Assembly (NCBI RefSeq): GCF_000699445.3
Contig: NC_067199.1
Coordinates: 32,534,902 to 32,598,901, forward strand
Direction of reading: 5' to 3'
Source: Schistosoma haematobium
Lineage: Eukaryota; Platyhelminthes; Trematoda; Strigeidida; Schistosomatidae
Length of the DNA: 64,000 nucleotides
A program made the translations under genes and the position numbers. Shown here in pieces: positions 23,314 to 35,076 of this stretch (position 1 is its first letter; the number at the start of each line of letters is the position of its first letter). A model generated the notes under the pieces. The model had not been told where the DNA came from, ran no database searches, and was given only the letters and a program-made list of their open reading frames with translations.

Positions 23314-24935
23314 GTCAGTTCAAATAATCAGTTACAGAGAAAGCCAACTTGGATAATTTTACTTCCAGACATCTGAATCAGTCAAAATCTCAAGATCTTT
23401 TTATCCATTATTTATTTTGAGATATTTTCTATACCATTCCTGATGGAGTTCACACACACGTAACTCCTATAAGGATGTTGACGTAGATCACATTTTGACT
23501 AATACTAATTAAGAACATTGAACATATCTCTGAAGATATTCATTAGTGGAATAACACATACCTTACTAATGTACGGATTATTTGTAGTTATTTCTTAATA
23601 AGATTTCAACAGAATATAATTAATAAAAGATGAAGCTATATTATCTAAATTTATTTTTCTCTTGAAATTAAACTTGCTAACTTCACTATGTGACCTTCAA
23701 GGATACTCACATGAGATCTTAACTACTGTTGTTGTAGACATAAAGAAAAATACCAGATATCATGAAGTAATTACTAGGTTATTATACAAAGTTCAACGAT
23801 AAATAATCTGAGATTTACAAGTGTTACTCATATTTACTTGTTCTTAGTAGCAGCTGCTCATCAAGATTACTTAATAGTTGTGTTAATTCTAAATATAATA
23901 CATGACTGATCAACTCAAGTACATATTACTTAAATAATTGGATGTTGTAGATTGTTTTAAATAAACTAGCGATTCAAACTAGTAATGATTACTGATTTTA
24001 CATAAATAAATAGATTCCCCCTTTAATTTAGATACTCCAATGAAATTAACATGTATTATATATCTAAGAAATTGTAAACACTGACTAGATTTGGAATTGT
24101 TTCAAATACACTATGTTATTATGTTAAAAATATTCCAATTTTTTTTATTGTAAATGATTCACATATTTAGTTAACTTCTTTCTGATAAGTCTTCTAATTG
24201 AATGCTACATTCGGTTCCTAACCTCCTCTAGTAACACCCAGGTTAGCTCTACACAGAAACTTGAGCACGAGGAAAAAAGGTGTGAAATATGGAAGAAACG
24301 CTTTACTCTAAACGTTCATTCATGTACAGAAAATCTAAGGTTTTTATAGTATTTTAGATGTCCTTGGGTCTCCCGAAAATTCTGGAATGCTAATAAACAT
24401 AGTAGCAGTATAGGTAATCATCCAATCAGAAACTCGACATATGACTTTACACTTTATAGATGTTTTTGTCAAAACTTCTAGTGAATGTTGATTGAATCAA
24501 ATGCTTTTAAATGTTTTCAGAGCTCTTTTTGGCTTTCTTTCGATAAGTATTCTGGATCTCCCCAACACTTTTGAGAGAGAAAGAAATAATTGTTTTGATT
24601 GTTGTATCTATGATATTTATGCAAACGATTTTTGCATTCTATTAAGGTTCATTTCCTTAATATGATTTATATTATAAAATGGTTATTTTCATTAGAAGTC
24701 TATTGAAAGTTCTTAACATATCAGATAGTAAACAATATTTCAATATTCATTAATCGTAGACTTGATTAAAAACAAAAATAGAGGTCATAAGAGGTTACTA
24801 AAAAATTTCAGTAATTTACAAAATAACTAAAATGAACACGAAGAAAGAAGAAATCAACTTGGCAATTCAAATAAGATTATCTTGATTCATGCAAATACTC
24901 TATCATTATTATGGTGAACCACGATAATTAACAAA
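21770..24935. other. No gene; several microsatellites
   Basis: Contains (TA)n at about 22,078-22,134 and 23,257-23,309, and (GAA)n at 22,595-22,621. A GC-richer patch at 24,205-24,420 (with CCTCCTCTAGTAACACCC) may be a decayed retroelement end, but nothing fixes its boundaries. Confidence 0.4.
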
Positions 24936-24939
24936 ATTC

Positions 24940-25372
24940 ATAATTTAAGAGTTAAATTCATAAGTAAATTGGAGCTAGACCGTCATGAAAAATCTGAAGG
25001 TACTTGACGGCCGTTTTGTCTTAATACGGGACTCCTCTAGTGACAAGCCGTGACCAGTAGAGTTCATCCACGTTTGTTGAGAGATACGAACTCGTTGAAG
25101 ACAATGATGGACGGTGGCGCAATTTCGTGGATTGTTTAAAGTTGGACAATAACACCAGCTCAATGGTCTAGAGGTTCAGTGTTTGCGCGCGAGACCGATA
25201 AGTCTTGGGTTTGAATGTCACTGGATAGGATCGTAGATGCCCATTGCTGAGGAGTCCCACCTTAGGATGAAACAGCTGTCCAGTGCTTCCAGGTTTTCCA
25301 TGATGGTCTAGCTTTAATTGGCTCATGAATTCGACTATTAAATCATTAAAATCTCCACCAAACCCCCTTATG
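24940..25372 (+). mobile_element. Type-2 element, most complete copy
   Basis: All parts of the family are visible. The left inverted arm (24,940-25,040) carries the complement of the ribozyme region. The leader (25,040-25,150) contains CCGTGACCAGTAGAGTTCAT. The tRNA-like body (25,155-25,230) has A-box-like AATGGTCTAGAGG but a damaged B box (GGGTTTGAATG). An intact-looking hammerhead follows (25,240-25,287), then the right arm to about 25,372 ending CCACCAAACCCCC. Because the left arm is complementary to the ribozyme, the transcript could fold into a long hairpin that competes with the ribozyme fold. No clear target-site duplication is seen. Confidence 0.75.
25240..25287 (+). ncRNA. Hammerhead ribozyme, type-2, core intact
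   Basis: CUGAGGA (25,247-25,253) fits CUGANGA. Stem II is GUCC with GGAU (one G-U pair) around a 7-nt loop. GAAA is at 25,269-25,272. Stem III is the short palindrome ACAGCUGU, and GUC (25,278-25,280) is the cleavage triplet. Stem I pairs CAUUG (25,242-25,246) with CAGUG (25,281-25,285). All conserved core positions I can check are present. It is a type I hammerhead with a minimal stem III, like that of Smα but with different arm sequences. Confidence 0.7.
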
Positions 25373-25374
25373 AT

Positions 25375-26605
25375 AAAGTATTTATAAGTAAACTTAAAAT
25401 ATTTTACAAAGGAAACTTGAATTCCATTAGAATTTAATTAAATAATAAGCATATATCCAATATAGTTGTTCAGAATAAGATTTCAATCTATGATTTATTA
25501 GTTCTTAGTGTTACTTAATAGGTTACACAGTCGATTACTTGTCACTGTTATCTAAAGCAGTATAAACTTAAGAGTCATAAAAAAACATAGGAATCTATTC
25601 AATGTAATCATCTGTGGGCTGAGATATATTAAATTCATTGATGAAGACCAACAACGGGGAAGTATAAGCACCGTTTATTGCCAAAAATAGAATTCCAAAT
25701 CGTAGTCAGAACTAAATTAGTCTATACATGTTAAGTAATAACATTTTGGAGCGTTGAAAAGTCGAATGTTTGTTGCCAATCAACAAGTTATTTTTGTAAA
25801 CCCAAAATGTAACCGTAAAACCTTAGGCTCAGACTAATTTGTTGACATCGAGAGAAAAAAATCCAAGGGTTGATATGCTCAAATGTGTTTGTCATCGCTA
25901 AGGTAACGAAAGAATAGTAAACTTATCTTTATGACTAGAGCTATTCCAATGGAACGTTCAGTCTAAATAAACTCCGCAGAATGTAAGATAAAGGGCATTA
26001 ATTATTTGTTAAAAATAGTGATAGACTGAAAGATATTTATCTCATGGGTTGTGTCCAACAAAAATCCGGATGATGTAATCGGTAAACATTCAGTATTTCT
26101 AAAAGATACAATAAGAACATATTGGTGTTCATGCTATTCCTTTGTGTGTCTTATTTTATACAAGAGATACAATCAGATATGACATTGAATTAGTGAATAT
26201 TTTACCGTCAACTGATACCAATCTAACCACAATGAAACTTTTCAGTTTGTATTTGTGTCCCATTTTTCTCTAAATAAGCTTATTTGGTTCTTATCTCAGT
26301 CAATTTTTAGAATGTTGAATTCTTGCTCCATTGTACCATAATCTCCTAACTTGTCACTGATTATATCTATGAGAACAAAAACTATAATAACTTAAACTCT
26401 GACCTCTCAAAGTATCTCCTTTATCGATCCTGATTTGAAGTTTCGACTATATCAAAAGTGAACAGTCATACAAATCAGCACTCATATCTTCCCATGATTG
26501 AGCTTTTATCCACGTACAATTTGTACGTTAGTTTGTTTATTTTATACCTTAACTACATAGCTTAAATTAGCTTAATCAACAAATCACATCACAATTAGTT
26601 AAGTA
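25375..26605. other. No recognisable feature
   Basis: AT-rich; no shared repeats or exon-like frames seen. Confidence 0.4.
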
Positions 26606-26609
26606 ATCA

Positions 26610-26623
26610 TTCCACACTACATA
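26610..26623. repeat. Target-site duplication, 3' side of the RTE element
   Basis: TTCCACACTACATA, repeated exactly at 27,794-27,807. It fixes both ends of the insertion. Confidence 0.9.
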
Positions 26624-27793
26624 CTTACTTACTTACTTACTTACGCCTGTTACTCCCAATGGAGAATAGGCCGCTGACCAGCATTCTCCAACCCACTCTG
26701 TCCTGGGCCTTCTTCTCTAGTTCCATCCAATTCTTGTTCATTTTTCTCATGTCTATCTCCATTTCTCGGCGTAATGTGTTCTTTGATCTTCCTCTTTTCC
26801 TTTGGCCTTGAGGATTCCATGTGAGGGCTTGTCTTGTGACGCAGTTGGGTGCTTTCCTCAATGTGTGTCCTATCCACTTCCAGCGCTTCTTCCTGATTTC
26901 TTCCTCCGCTGGGATCTGGTTTGTTCTCTCCCACAGTACGTTGTTGCTAATAGTGCCCGGCCAATGGATCTGAAGTATTTTGCGTAGACAATTGTTAATA
27001 AACACCTGTATTTTCTGGATGATGACTTCCATAGTTCTCCAGGTTTCTGCCCCATACAGTAAAACTGTCTTGACATTTGTATTGAAAATCCTGACATTGG
27101 TGTTGGTTGATAGTTGCTTTGAGTTCCAGATGTTCCTCAACTGTAAATATGCTGCTCTTGCTTTGCCGATCCGCGCCTTCACATCTGCATCAGATCCACC
27201 GTGTTCATCAATGATGCTGCCCAAATATGTAAAGGTTTTTACATCTTCCCAATCTTCTCCATCAATTGTGATTGGATTGGTGCATTCTGTGTTGTATCGG
27301 AGAATCCTGCTTTTCCCTTTGTGTATATTGAGACCTACTGCTGCTGAGGCTGCTGCCACACTGTTCGTCTTCTCCTGCATTTATTGTTGCGTTCGTTGTT
27401 GTCCAACTTGTGTCCAATGTGTTTCACTGATCCCAAGTACCTCCAGGTTGTATCTTCTCATTTCTGCAGCAATTTGGAAGGCTCTCCCGGTGTCCCACAT
27501 TGTACGAACATTCCATGTACCTAAATAAATGGTCGCTCTGGTTGTCAGAAGGGGCATCGGCCTCGTAACTTCCGAAGGAATTCGGCTTTCATCATGAGGC
27601 GTCATAATTCTTCTAAATGAAGACCTTCTAACTCCCAGGGCAGAGTTTAAAAGGTTTGAATAATTTTTTCTGGTTAGCGTTTTTTTAGCGAGTTAGTTTT
27701 CTACGGGATGGGGACGCTAACCCCATGCCCAGCCCTCCTCCTTTATCCGGGCTTGGGACCGGCAGTAGCCCCCGGAGGGACTCCAGGCAGAGT
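26624..27793 (-). mobile_element. Internally deleted RTE LINE with 5' end and tail
   Basis: Minus-strand element bounded by an exact 14-bp target-site duplication. Reading 5' to 3': a GC-rich untranslated leader (27,793-27,606, with GGGCTGGGCATGGGG), the start of the endonuclease domain, the C-terminal part of the reverse-transcriptase protein, and a GTAA repeat tail (complement of TTAC at 26,624-26,644). The rest of the endonuclease and all catalytic reverse-transcriptase motifs are missing, so it cannot move by itself. The 5' end is present, so this is not an ordinary 5' truncation. Little decay and a perfect duplication suggest a fairly recent insertion. Confidence 0.85.
26637..27605 (-). 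pseudogene. RTE endonuclease/reverse transcriptase fusion remnant
   Basis: The first part (27,605-27,381) encodes the N-terminus of an apurinic-type endonuclease: YLGTWNVRTM, then RRYNLEVLGISETHW, the usual start of RTE proteins. Right after QQRTQQ comes a TAA (27,383-27,381), and then, in the same frame, a 247-residue stretch (27,380-26,637). That stretch contains [58 protein letters not shown] and a terminal SNRRK. The FADD catalytic box, which normally lies just before the MQEKT motif, is gone. Apart from that single stop the two parts are in frame. No function is expected from this copy. Confidence 0.85.
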
Positions 27794-27807
27794 TTCCACA
27801 CTACATA
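27794..27807. repeat. Target-site duplication, 5' side of the RTE element
   Basis: Exact partner of 26,610-26,623. Confidence 0.9.
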
Positions 27808-27957
27808 GTTTAATATATAATTTATTGATTCACTCATATCTTTTCCAATCGTTATGCCTTATAAATTTCACTGAACTTTACTGAAAGGTTATTTGGTTAG
27901 TAATAATACGTTTCCAGGTTAATTAGACAGCACTTAAACAGTAAACCTTAAACAAAT

Positions 27958-28101
27958 AAACATCTTCGTATATATGCTTAAAAATAAGCTTGTGATTTGA
28001 GGCTATATCGAGACAATCCGCACAGGGTGCACAATGCCAACATGATCAATTGTAGCCCTAAATAATAATGGGAAAATACAAGTAAAACAACACCAATTGA
28101 A
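27958..28101 (+). mobile_element. Type-1 (Smα-like) right arm only
   Basis: AAGCTTGTGATTTGAGGC through ACAACACCAATTGAAG matches 45,886-46,008. The ribozyme and tRNA parts are absent. A short piece similar to the family spacer (CATCTTCGTATATATGCTTA) precedes it. Confidence 0.65.
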
Positions 28102-28517
28102 GTTATATATACATATATGTTTGACAAAAGTAATTAGCATATAATTTGTTTGATCATATAATTAAACATATTTATTCAATCAAGATGATCAAATCCGTTT
28201 TCATCCCTTGTAATATATAAATCATAATAAGGTTTAAGGATAGAATTAAATAATAATAATAGTAAAGTAAAAAATAAATACATAATTAGTAGTCGGTACT
28301 TTTTATTGACTAAGTGCTTTAATATTTCATCTTAGAAACAAAACATTCAACTGTATGTTTCAAAAACAAATCGAAAAGAAAAGAATTCATTAATTACACA
28401 AAATGATCAAATAAAAAAGATTATATTATATTAAATAATTCCTTTCATTTCATAGTGTTGAACATTTGTCTACTCAAATGAAGAATCGAATAGGTTAATA
28501 CTCAGGTATTATATATA

Positions 28518-28733
28518 TCAAAAGGGGGGTTTTTGTGGATATTACAGTAATCATAATAGTTGAGATTATGAGTCAATTGAAGCTAGACTATCATAAAAAA
28601 CCTGAAAGCATTGGACGGTCGTTTCGTTCTAGTGTGGACGATGGCTTAATTTCGTGGATTGGTTGAAGTTAGACATTAACATTATTGGATAGTCTAGAGG
28701 TTGAATGCTTATGTGTGAAACTGATAGGTCCTG
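28518..28733 (+). mobile_element. Type-2 element, left part, interrupted
   Basis: The outer arm starts at AAAAGGGGGGTTTTTGTGG. It continues through the inverted ribozyme complement (CATTGGACGGTCGTTTCG), jumps to the leader (TTCGTGGATTGGTTGAAG) and reaches the tRNA-like part (ATAGTCTAGAGG...GATAGGTCCTG). Then it stops inside the tRNA body, where the duplicated sequence 28,745-29,052 begins. Confidence 0.6.
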
Positions 28734-28744
28734 AAATTATTTTT

Positions 28745-29052
28745 CAATTTGTTGAAACTGTGTATTTAATTACATAGAGATAAAATTTATTACAAATGTA
28801 AACTATTGATGGTATTTATCTCACATAAGAAAACAACCACATCTATTTTATTAGATATAAAATGTATTCAGAAAACTTAATAATTACTGATGAGTCTTTT
28901 TAAACTATAAGTTGAAAATAACAAGCTATGGATTGAGTATGGATTATATTAATAATGCTATAAAATGATGATAACGATATATTGTTTGCTGATGAAATTT
29001 AGATTACATTTCAATAGTTGAGTTCATGAGTCAATTAAAGCCAGACTACCAT
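28745..29052 (-). repeat. Inverted duplicate of 16,630-16,937
   Basis: It shares about 255 bp of non-type-2 sequence plus the adjoining type-2 arm with the 16.6 kb copy, in opposite orientation. Here it lies between two type-2 pieces. Confidence 0.75.
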
Positions 29053-29275
29053 TAGACGTTAATGCCATTGAATGGTCTAGAGGTTAAACTTTTGCGTGCG
29101 AAATCAAGGGTCGAGGGTTCGAGTCCCGCATGCAAGATGATCACTGCTATGAAGTTCCATACTAGGACGAAATAGATGCCCTGTGTTTTCAGGTTTTCTA
29201 TAGTGATCTAGCTTTATTTGTCTCATGAATTCAACTATTAAATTACTACAATCTCCACAAAACCCCTTTTCTGAT
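29019..29275 (+). mobile_element. Type-2 element, tail-to-tail partner 1
   Basis: Contains a left arm, TGGTCTAGAGG, B box GGTTCGAGTCC (29,116-29,126), a broken ribozyme (CTATGAAGTTCC; GAAAT instead of GAAAC) and a full right arm ending CCACAAAACCCCTTTT. It meets the inverted copy 29,281-29,512 with almost no spacer. Confidence 0.65.
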
Positions 29276-29280
29276 GTTTA

Positions 29281-29512
29281 TTTTAATAATTGAGATCATG
29301 AGTCAATCAAAGGTAGAGCACTATGGAAAACTTGGAAGCACTGGACGGCTGTTTCGTTCTATTGTGGGACTCCTCGGCAGTGCGCATTCATGATCTCACA
29401 CGCAAGACCCGAACTCGGATCTTCACTCTCGCGCGTGAAAGCTTAACTATTAGATCACTGAGTTGGCATCCAATGGTATTAATGTTTAACCTCAATCGGT
29501 CCATGATCTTAC
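29281..29512 (-). mobile_element. Type-2 element, tail-to-tail partner 2
   Basis: Minus-strand copy with ribozyme region 29,337-29,390. The core reads CCGAGGA, so the essential U is lost although stem I is perfect (GCACUG/CAGUGC). The B box is damaged. The left part ends in CAATCGGTCCATGATC, before the rest of the leader. The 86-codon frame on the plus strand here is accidental. Confidence 0.65.
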
Positions 29513-29514
29513 AT

Positions 29515-32420
29515 AACCCTTACTTTTTTACAGTGTATATTGTTCAAACAATTACATTGAATAGTGTCTTATTGGCGGCATAAAACGATGAACGTTATTA
29601 CGAGAGCAGAATAGAAAACGAATTGTCAGTAAATAAACTAACAAAATAAAATAGAAAATAGAGTACAGCATAGCAACAAAAATCAAATTAAAATTTACAA
29701 CAAACGCATCATTTGCATGTCTTTTAGTTTTTCTTTACATCCTCCATGATTCTTCCAATTCTGCTTTTATTCTCATTCCTTTCTGTTCTCTTCATTTCAA
29801 TCTTCTTTTGACAAGCATTCCACTTTCAATTTGTGTTGCATACTACACACATCTGACAACGTAAGCAGAATACACCATAATAGTACGGAATCTTTTTTTA
29901 TCTATTTCTGAATAAAATTAAACACTACCCTATTAAAAATTTTAAACATTGTTAGTACCAAAGTGAGACTTCACATAGAAGTTATTTGATTCAGATTGCT
30001 GCATATGAACAACAACAGTAAGCAAATGTGAATGACTATAAACAAAATATATTTAGGCAATGTATATTTTGATGAATAGATTCGAAACAAAATTCTTTCA
30101 ATTACTGTAATAAGTAGCATTCAGTTAAAAGTTATTATTATCAGTGCATACTGATTCTGAACTAATGAAAGATATTGGTTAATATTAATTTTAAATAATT
30201 TTTATTATTCATGTTCATTCTTACAATAAATTAGAGCATCCCCGATTATACCTTTTTGAATACATCCATGTATGTAGTTGGTTTCGTCATTATTAATTAT
30301 AGACTAGAAAATGAATTAGCTAAAGAGTATCAATGGCATTTTAGCAAAGAATTATATATGACTGAGTGACAAATTTGCCAAAATTCGAGAAATCGAACAA
30401 AAGGTTCAGGTAATTAAAATAGCAATATTATACGCCTCACTAAATTTGTAGATTTTTGATCTTGTTTTAGGCCGTAACGAAATAACCTCATTTGTTTTTA
30501 TTAGTTCACATGTAGATATCACGTTGGCATTAAACCAAAAAAATAAAAGATACTCCAGTATTAGTCACTACAAAGAAGTCAACTATTCCAAATAGTTTTG
30601 AAATAAATGGTACTTATTATGGGATAAGCGAATTATTTTAACATTTAAGCAATACATGTGAATAAACAAAATGTCACGAGATAGGGTATGCCAATACATT
30701 ATGCCAACATTTATTAAATATCAACTATGTGGTCATCAGTAAACGTACTTAACAGTCATTGTTATCTTTGAAGATTTGAGAGTAGAACGTTAAACAACTA
30801 AACGAATTCGTGGTTATATATTTGGTAAGGTGAAATGAACATTTTAAGTGTGATTCTATAAAGAAAGGATTATAGCATAAATAAACCAAATATCCACACT
30901 TATTAACCGCTTTTTTATCAGTCCGTTAAAACTACATCTTTTCATAAAAGTCAAATAACAATTTTGACAGCGTCATTATCAATGAAAAAGAATCAAATAG
31001 CAGAAAGCCAAATACTGAAATATTTATTTTCTTGTTTATAATCTATTGTAACTTAGTGCAGACAGCAAATAATCTCTACTCGTGACAGTAACACACATGA
31101 CTTCCAAACGTTCAAAAAATACCACCATTTAACCAAGATTTACAGAAAAGTGGTGGGAATTTTAGATATTAGACGGAACTATAATTTTATCTACACGTGG
31201 TATTTGTCAGGATATTATAGGAAACTATTAGATACTGGAAGGCTATTTCTTCCTAACAGTTAGCTAAATAGTATTCAAAACACCAAAAACGATCAAAATA
31301 ATTTAAAAAAAACTGAAGTCTAACGACCATTCAACCACTAATTTGACATCTTAATCTGTTTGCACAATGGAGTGACGCTTACCCTCTTCTAATCGTGACG
31401 ATTTTTCCTGAGGGATAAAACTTAGAAATCTGAAAACGGTCACTAACATTGTAGTGTGTTAGCTTGGTTAATCAATCACCTTGATAACTGTTATTATATA
31501 GATCCCAACATTGTTTGAAATCATAAAGTGATAAGAAGCGGCAACCACAGTTTATTAACGGATAGCACAAGTAAAAGGGCTACAATCACACTAAGTGAGT
31601 TTGAAGCAGAGAGGCGATTATGTATGCAAACACATGGGCGAATTTATAGTCAAGCCGAATAAGGTACAGCTAGACACGGGAAAGGCTAATAATAGGATTC
31701 GCGTACATACATACATGGGGAAGAAAATGATTCATCGAGCGATATTTTGTCAATTAACATTTTACCTAGAGAGATATGTGCGTAGGCTGTCACGTGATCA
31801 AACCTATACGTTTATACAGACAAAATAGTGATCATAATAGTACAAAGAAATAAACGAATTGTCACTGTTCGAATAACAGTGTCTGTTAAGTAAGTTAATA
31901 AAATGGCCTAACACGATCGAAATTGATTGTAGGAGAATTGCTATAACATTTGAACAAGACGCAAAATCTCTTAAATGTCGATTTGTGACATCATTATGTA
32001 ATAGAAACTCGAACTAAAATTTCCCATATCAAGTTTTTTAGAGGTTCTATACTCAGCGTACACTAATGTTGTGTTTATTCATGATATCTCATTAGTATAA
32101 AGTAATCTGAATAATAAACACTTTTGATGTTTCGTAATTAAAAGATTAATTACTCATTCCTTGAAGTGTTTTAGCCAATAATCTGGCCTTGAGCGTATGG
32201 TAAAAAATAAAGAAAATTATTAAGGAGTTACATTAAGAAGTTGAGATATAATGGAATTATTTGACTATGAAGAATGAGTGTCTAATTTTACAATCAAAAC
32301 TCGAAGTGAATTGTTCTGATCAAATGATGCTGTTAATAATAACATTTTGATAACATTTTTGGACACAATATTCTACATAGAATATGTAATCACTAACAAA
32401 ATCTTGATTTATCAGAAAAT
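29515..32420. other. No recognisable gene; one less AT-rich patch
   Basis: The segment 31,540-31,830 is richer in GC and holds a 77-codon frame (31,595-31,828, plus). I do not recognise the product and see no second copy. It may be a retroelement fragment. The rest is featureless. Confidence 0.35.
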
Positions 32421-32423
32421 TTT

Positions 32424-32712
32424 GGGTAAGACTATAATTTATGGACGAACGTTGACCGATGCCAAAGTGACCTTGAGAGTGTCCACCTAATAATTAGGAT
32501 CAAATGAGGGTTATAAACCTGTGTGAGAAATTAGAATTTTGATTTACAGTTGATGGTAAAAGTTAGGAATTAGATTTAGGGTTTTCATCATAAACTGATA
32601 TCAGTTATAATGCCAAAACTCATTTAATCAAATGGTTGAGTGAATTTCGCGCCGAAATTCGAGACCTTTTATCTTATACGTGATTGGTTCATCTACAAAT
32701 GATAGTCTCGCC
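32424..32712 (+). mobile_element. Family M element with terminal inverted repeats
   Basis: The left end GGTAAGACTATAATTTATGG faces the complement of ACAAATGATAGTCTCGCC at the right end. The inside matches 48,984-49,262 (plus) and 47,352-47,628 (minus). About 290 bp, non-coding, so MITE-like. The transposase source is unknown. Confidence 0.65.
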
Positions 32713-32714
32713 GT

Positions 32715-33065
32715 TAGTTTGTTGTACTCATTAACGCTTTCATTATTTAGTCATTAACTAACAAACTTTATCACTGTTTTATTAAATCTCTCATTTATTT
32801 ACAATTACCTGACACCTCACTGATTCTAACATCCACGTAACTTTCACACAGGTTAATCATAATGTAGTGTTTCTATTATTATTTACTACTGATTAAAATT
32901 ATTTCTATTGTAATATTTCATTTCGAATTCGCTTTGTCCACTATAAATATCATAATTCATATGATAAATAATATTTCGTTTATGTGAAGCAGCAGCCTGA
33001 CATATAAGAATTTTCGTCTAAATTTGATCGAATAGTTTCATAGTATTTGGGCGCCGAGTTGATGT
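32715..33065. other. No recognisable feature
   Basis: AT-rich; nothing shared with other parts of the window. Confidence 0.4.
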
Positions 33066-33071
33066 GAGACA

Positions 33072-33160
33072 TTAAAAAGGAAGAATGTATTTGTAAAATC
33101 TCTTAGCAAATTGATCCGAAGTAAATCCAACGTTTCGCCCCAGGCAATCTGGTCCAAGGT
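33072..33160 (+). repeat. Short dispersed repeat C, copy 1
   Basis: AAAAAGGAAGAATGTATTTG through GGCAATCTGGTCCAAG matches the reverse complement of 48,813-48,898. The shared core reads AGTAAATCCAACGTTTCGCC. Class unknown. Confidence 0.6.
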
Positions 33161-33164
33161 TTTT

Positions 33165-34150
33165 CAAGGAAATATTTATTATAATGCATGTCTAATAATT
33201 TTGTATATCAGTAATGCGACTTCAAAACAGGATGATTCGTAGACTATGAGTAACAGATTGTTGATAAATCTTATATTACAATTGTTTAGTCATTTCATGC
33301 AAATTGGTAATTCTAAATGACAAATGTGTATATGTTATATTAGTTGATAGAAGTTATCAGTTTGAAAAACTGTGTTTAAAGAGATTAATAAGTTGAAATC
33401 CCCATTTTTACTTAATACTCTTCGAGTTAACACTTGACTTGAAAGAACAGATAGAAACATAGTACCAGTTCTCATTGGAAATAGCATCTCAGTAAGTTAT
33501 ACTACTACTAATAAAAGCAAACAAAAGGTTCCTACCTTTTCTCGCGTTATACTTATTAAATATTGCCTTCATTATGGTCACAAGTTATTTTTGTATTCAA
33601 TAAACGCAAACAATCAGTCACACAAAAAAAAACTGGCACAGAAATTCATTGGCTCAAGTTATTGGATTTCACAACAGGATAATAAGAGAAAAATAACAAA
33701 GCAGAATACAGAGATCAAACGGATAATGAAGAAAGCTATGAAGAATAATACAGTAAAGATAGCTCAAAGGATAAATAAATGAAATCAAGGTGCCAAAAAG
33801 TATAGTAAGACCATAAATCTCAGGAATCCTAGGAGAGTATACAGAAATTCATTAGCTCCACTACAACTGATTTTTAGTCATATAACGCATCTAGTTACCA
33901 ATTTATACAGAGTAAACAAATGTCAGTTGTATCACTAACTAATAAACACCGAAAATAAGTCTTTCCATCTCCAGAAGTGTATTTGTAATTCCCAGATATA
34001 AAAATGGATATGATGAATTATTGGAGTCAAATTGCTCGGACCTTTTTATTGATGTTTAGGACCAAAACTGATCAATCATTTTAACCATATGTGCGTCCTA
34101 TGAGAATTGTTTAGAGATTGCTGTCACGTCACAATCATTTTTAGGCAGAA
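33165..34150. other. No recognisable feature
   Basis: A 63-codon Lys/Asn-rich frame (33,591-33,782) is low complexity and not called. Confidence 0.4.
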
Positions 34151-34154
34151 ATGA

Positions 34155-34300
34155 ATGTTGACTAGCAGTGGAATTCAGTACGCACGGTTCGACCTACTCA
34201 AGTTCCGGAGTGAACATTAAATTTGAGGTTCAGGTTCATCCAGTTGACAAGTCCTATATAGAATCAAACAGTCGTCCTGGATTTCACTATTTCAGTCGAA
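34155..34300. mobile_element. Degenerate type-1 foldback
   Basis: A minus-oriented ribozyme end (34,158-34,210, with CTAGCAGTGGAATTC) faces a plus-oriented one (34,225-34,290, with TCATCCAGTTGACAAGTCC and GTCGTCCTGGATTTC). The plus core UUGACAA is mutated. This is the same head-to-head arrangement as at 5.6-6.0 kb but with very short arms. Confidence 0.55.
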
Positions 34301-34304
34301 GTTC

Positions 34305-35055
34305 AACTTTAGTCATGGTTCAATATATCATGATCTACATTGAATATCATCAGTGAGTAACTGTATCAACTCTCCAAATATGCTGACTTATGTTGCCCTA
34401 GAGTAAAAACCCAAAAGCACAAGTGTTAGGAAGTTTATTTTTTCCCTATTTGGAATAAATATATCTTTATAAATGAAAAAAATACTAGAAAATCATTCAA
34501 TCGTTAAGCTAAATAAAAATTTTTCCATAATTATAAATCATAAATCTTTTTTACGTAAAAAAAGACGATCTGAATTCGTTTTTAAAAAGTTTTTATTTCG
34601 TTTTCAAGGTCATTATTAAATATCTAAACTGTTCTTAGTAAGTGTTGAAGAAGTATTTTGTAGGAGTATGCGAAATATTTTTATTTATATGCATTATTTA
34701 CTGCTTTCTTCTCACGTATATAATCAAGACAATGAGAAACTTTCATTAGGTCAAATCATTGAAAGAACGTTTCTGAATAGATAACAATAGCTTGTTTAAC
34801 TGATTACTATGAGATAAAGGATCATATAAATCAGGTTCTGGGTCCTTCCTAATATAAACAATAGTTGTAGTTCTAAGTTCAGTTAATCAATCAAGTTAGC
34901 TAAACAATATTCATAGGGTCAATAATATCCGTGAATACCAAATATTTCACTCAATAATCTTGATAACAGCTTCATCAGTAATGGTATTTATGTATAAATA
35001 GGCTACTATTAGGTTAATTAGCTAACAACTTGAAGTTTTATCGGTTATCTATAGA
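34305..35055. other. No recognisable feature
   Basis: AT-rich; nothing found. Confidence 0.4.
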
Positions 35056-35060
35056 GAACA

Positions 35061-35076
35061 AATTATTTCTATTTCA
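35061..35076. repeat. Target-site duplication of type-2 element, left
   Basis: AATTATTTCTATTTCA, repeated exactly at 35,318-35,333. Confidence 0.85.

Noticed and set aside
24205..24420. LTR ending CCTCTAGTAACA
   Set aside because: Some resemblance to an LTR border, but no TATA box, matching end or duplication could be placed.
26980..27528. 182-codon open frame on the plus strand
   Set aside because: It is the antisense shadow of the RTE reverse-transcriptase remnant on the minus strand.
29323..29583. 86-codon open frame on the plus strand
   Set aside because: It reads the antisense of a type-2 element; the frame is not preserved in other copies.
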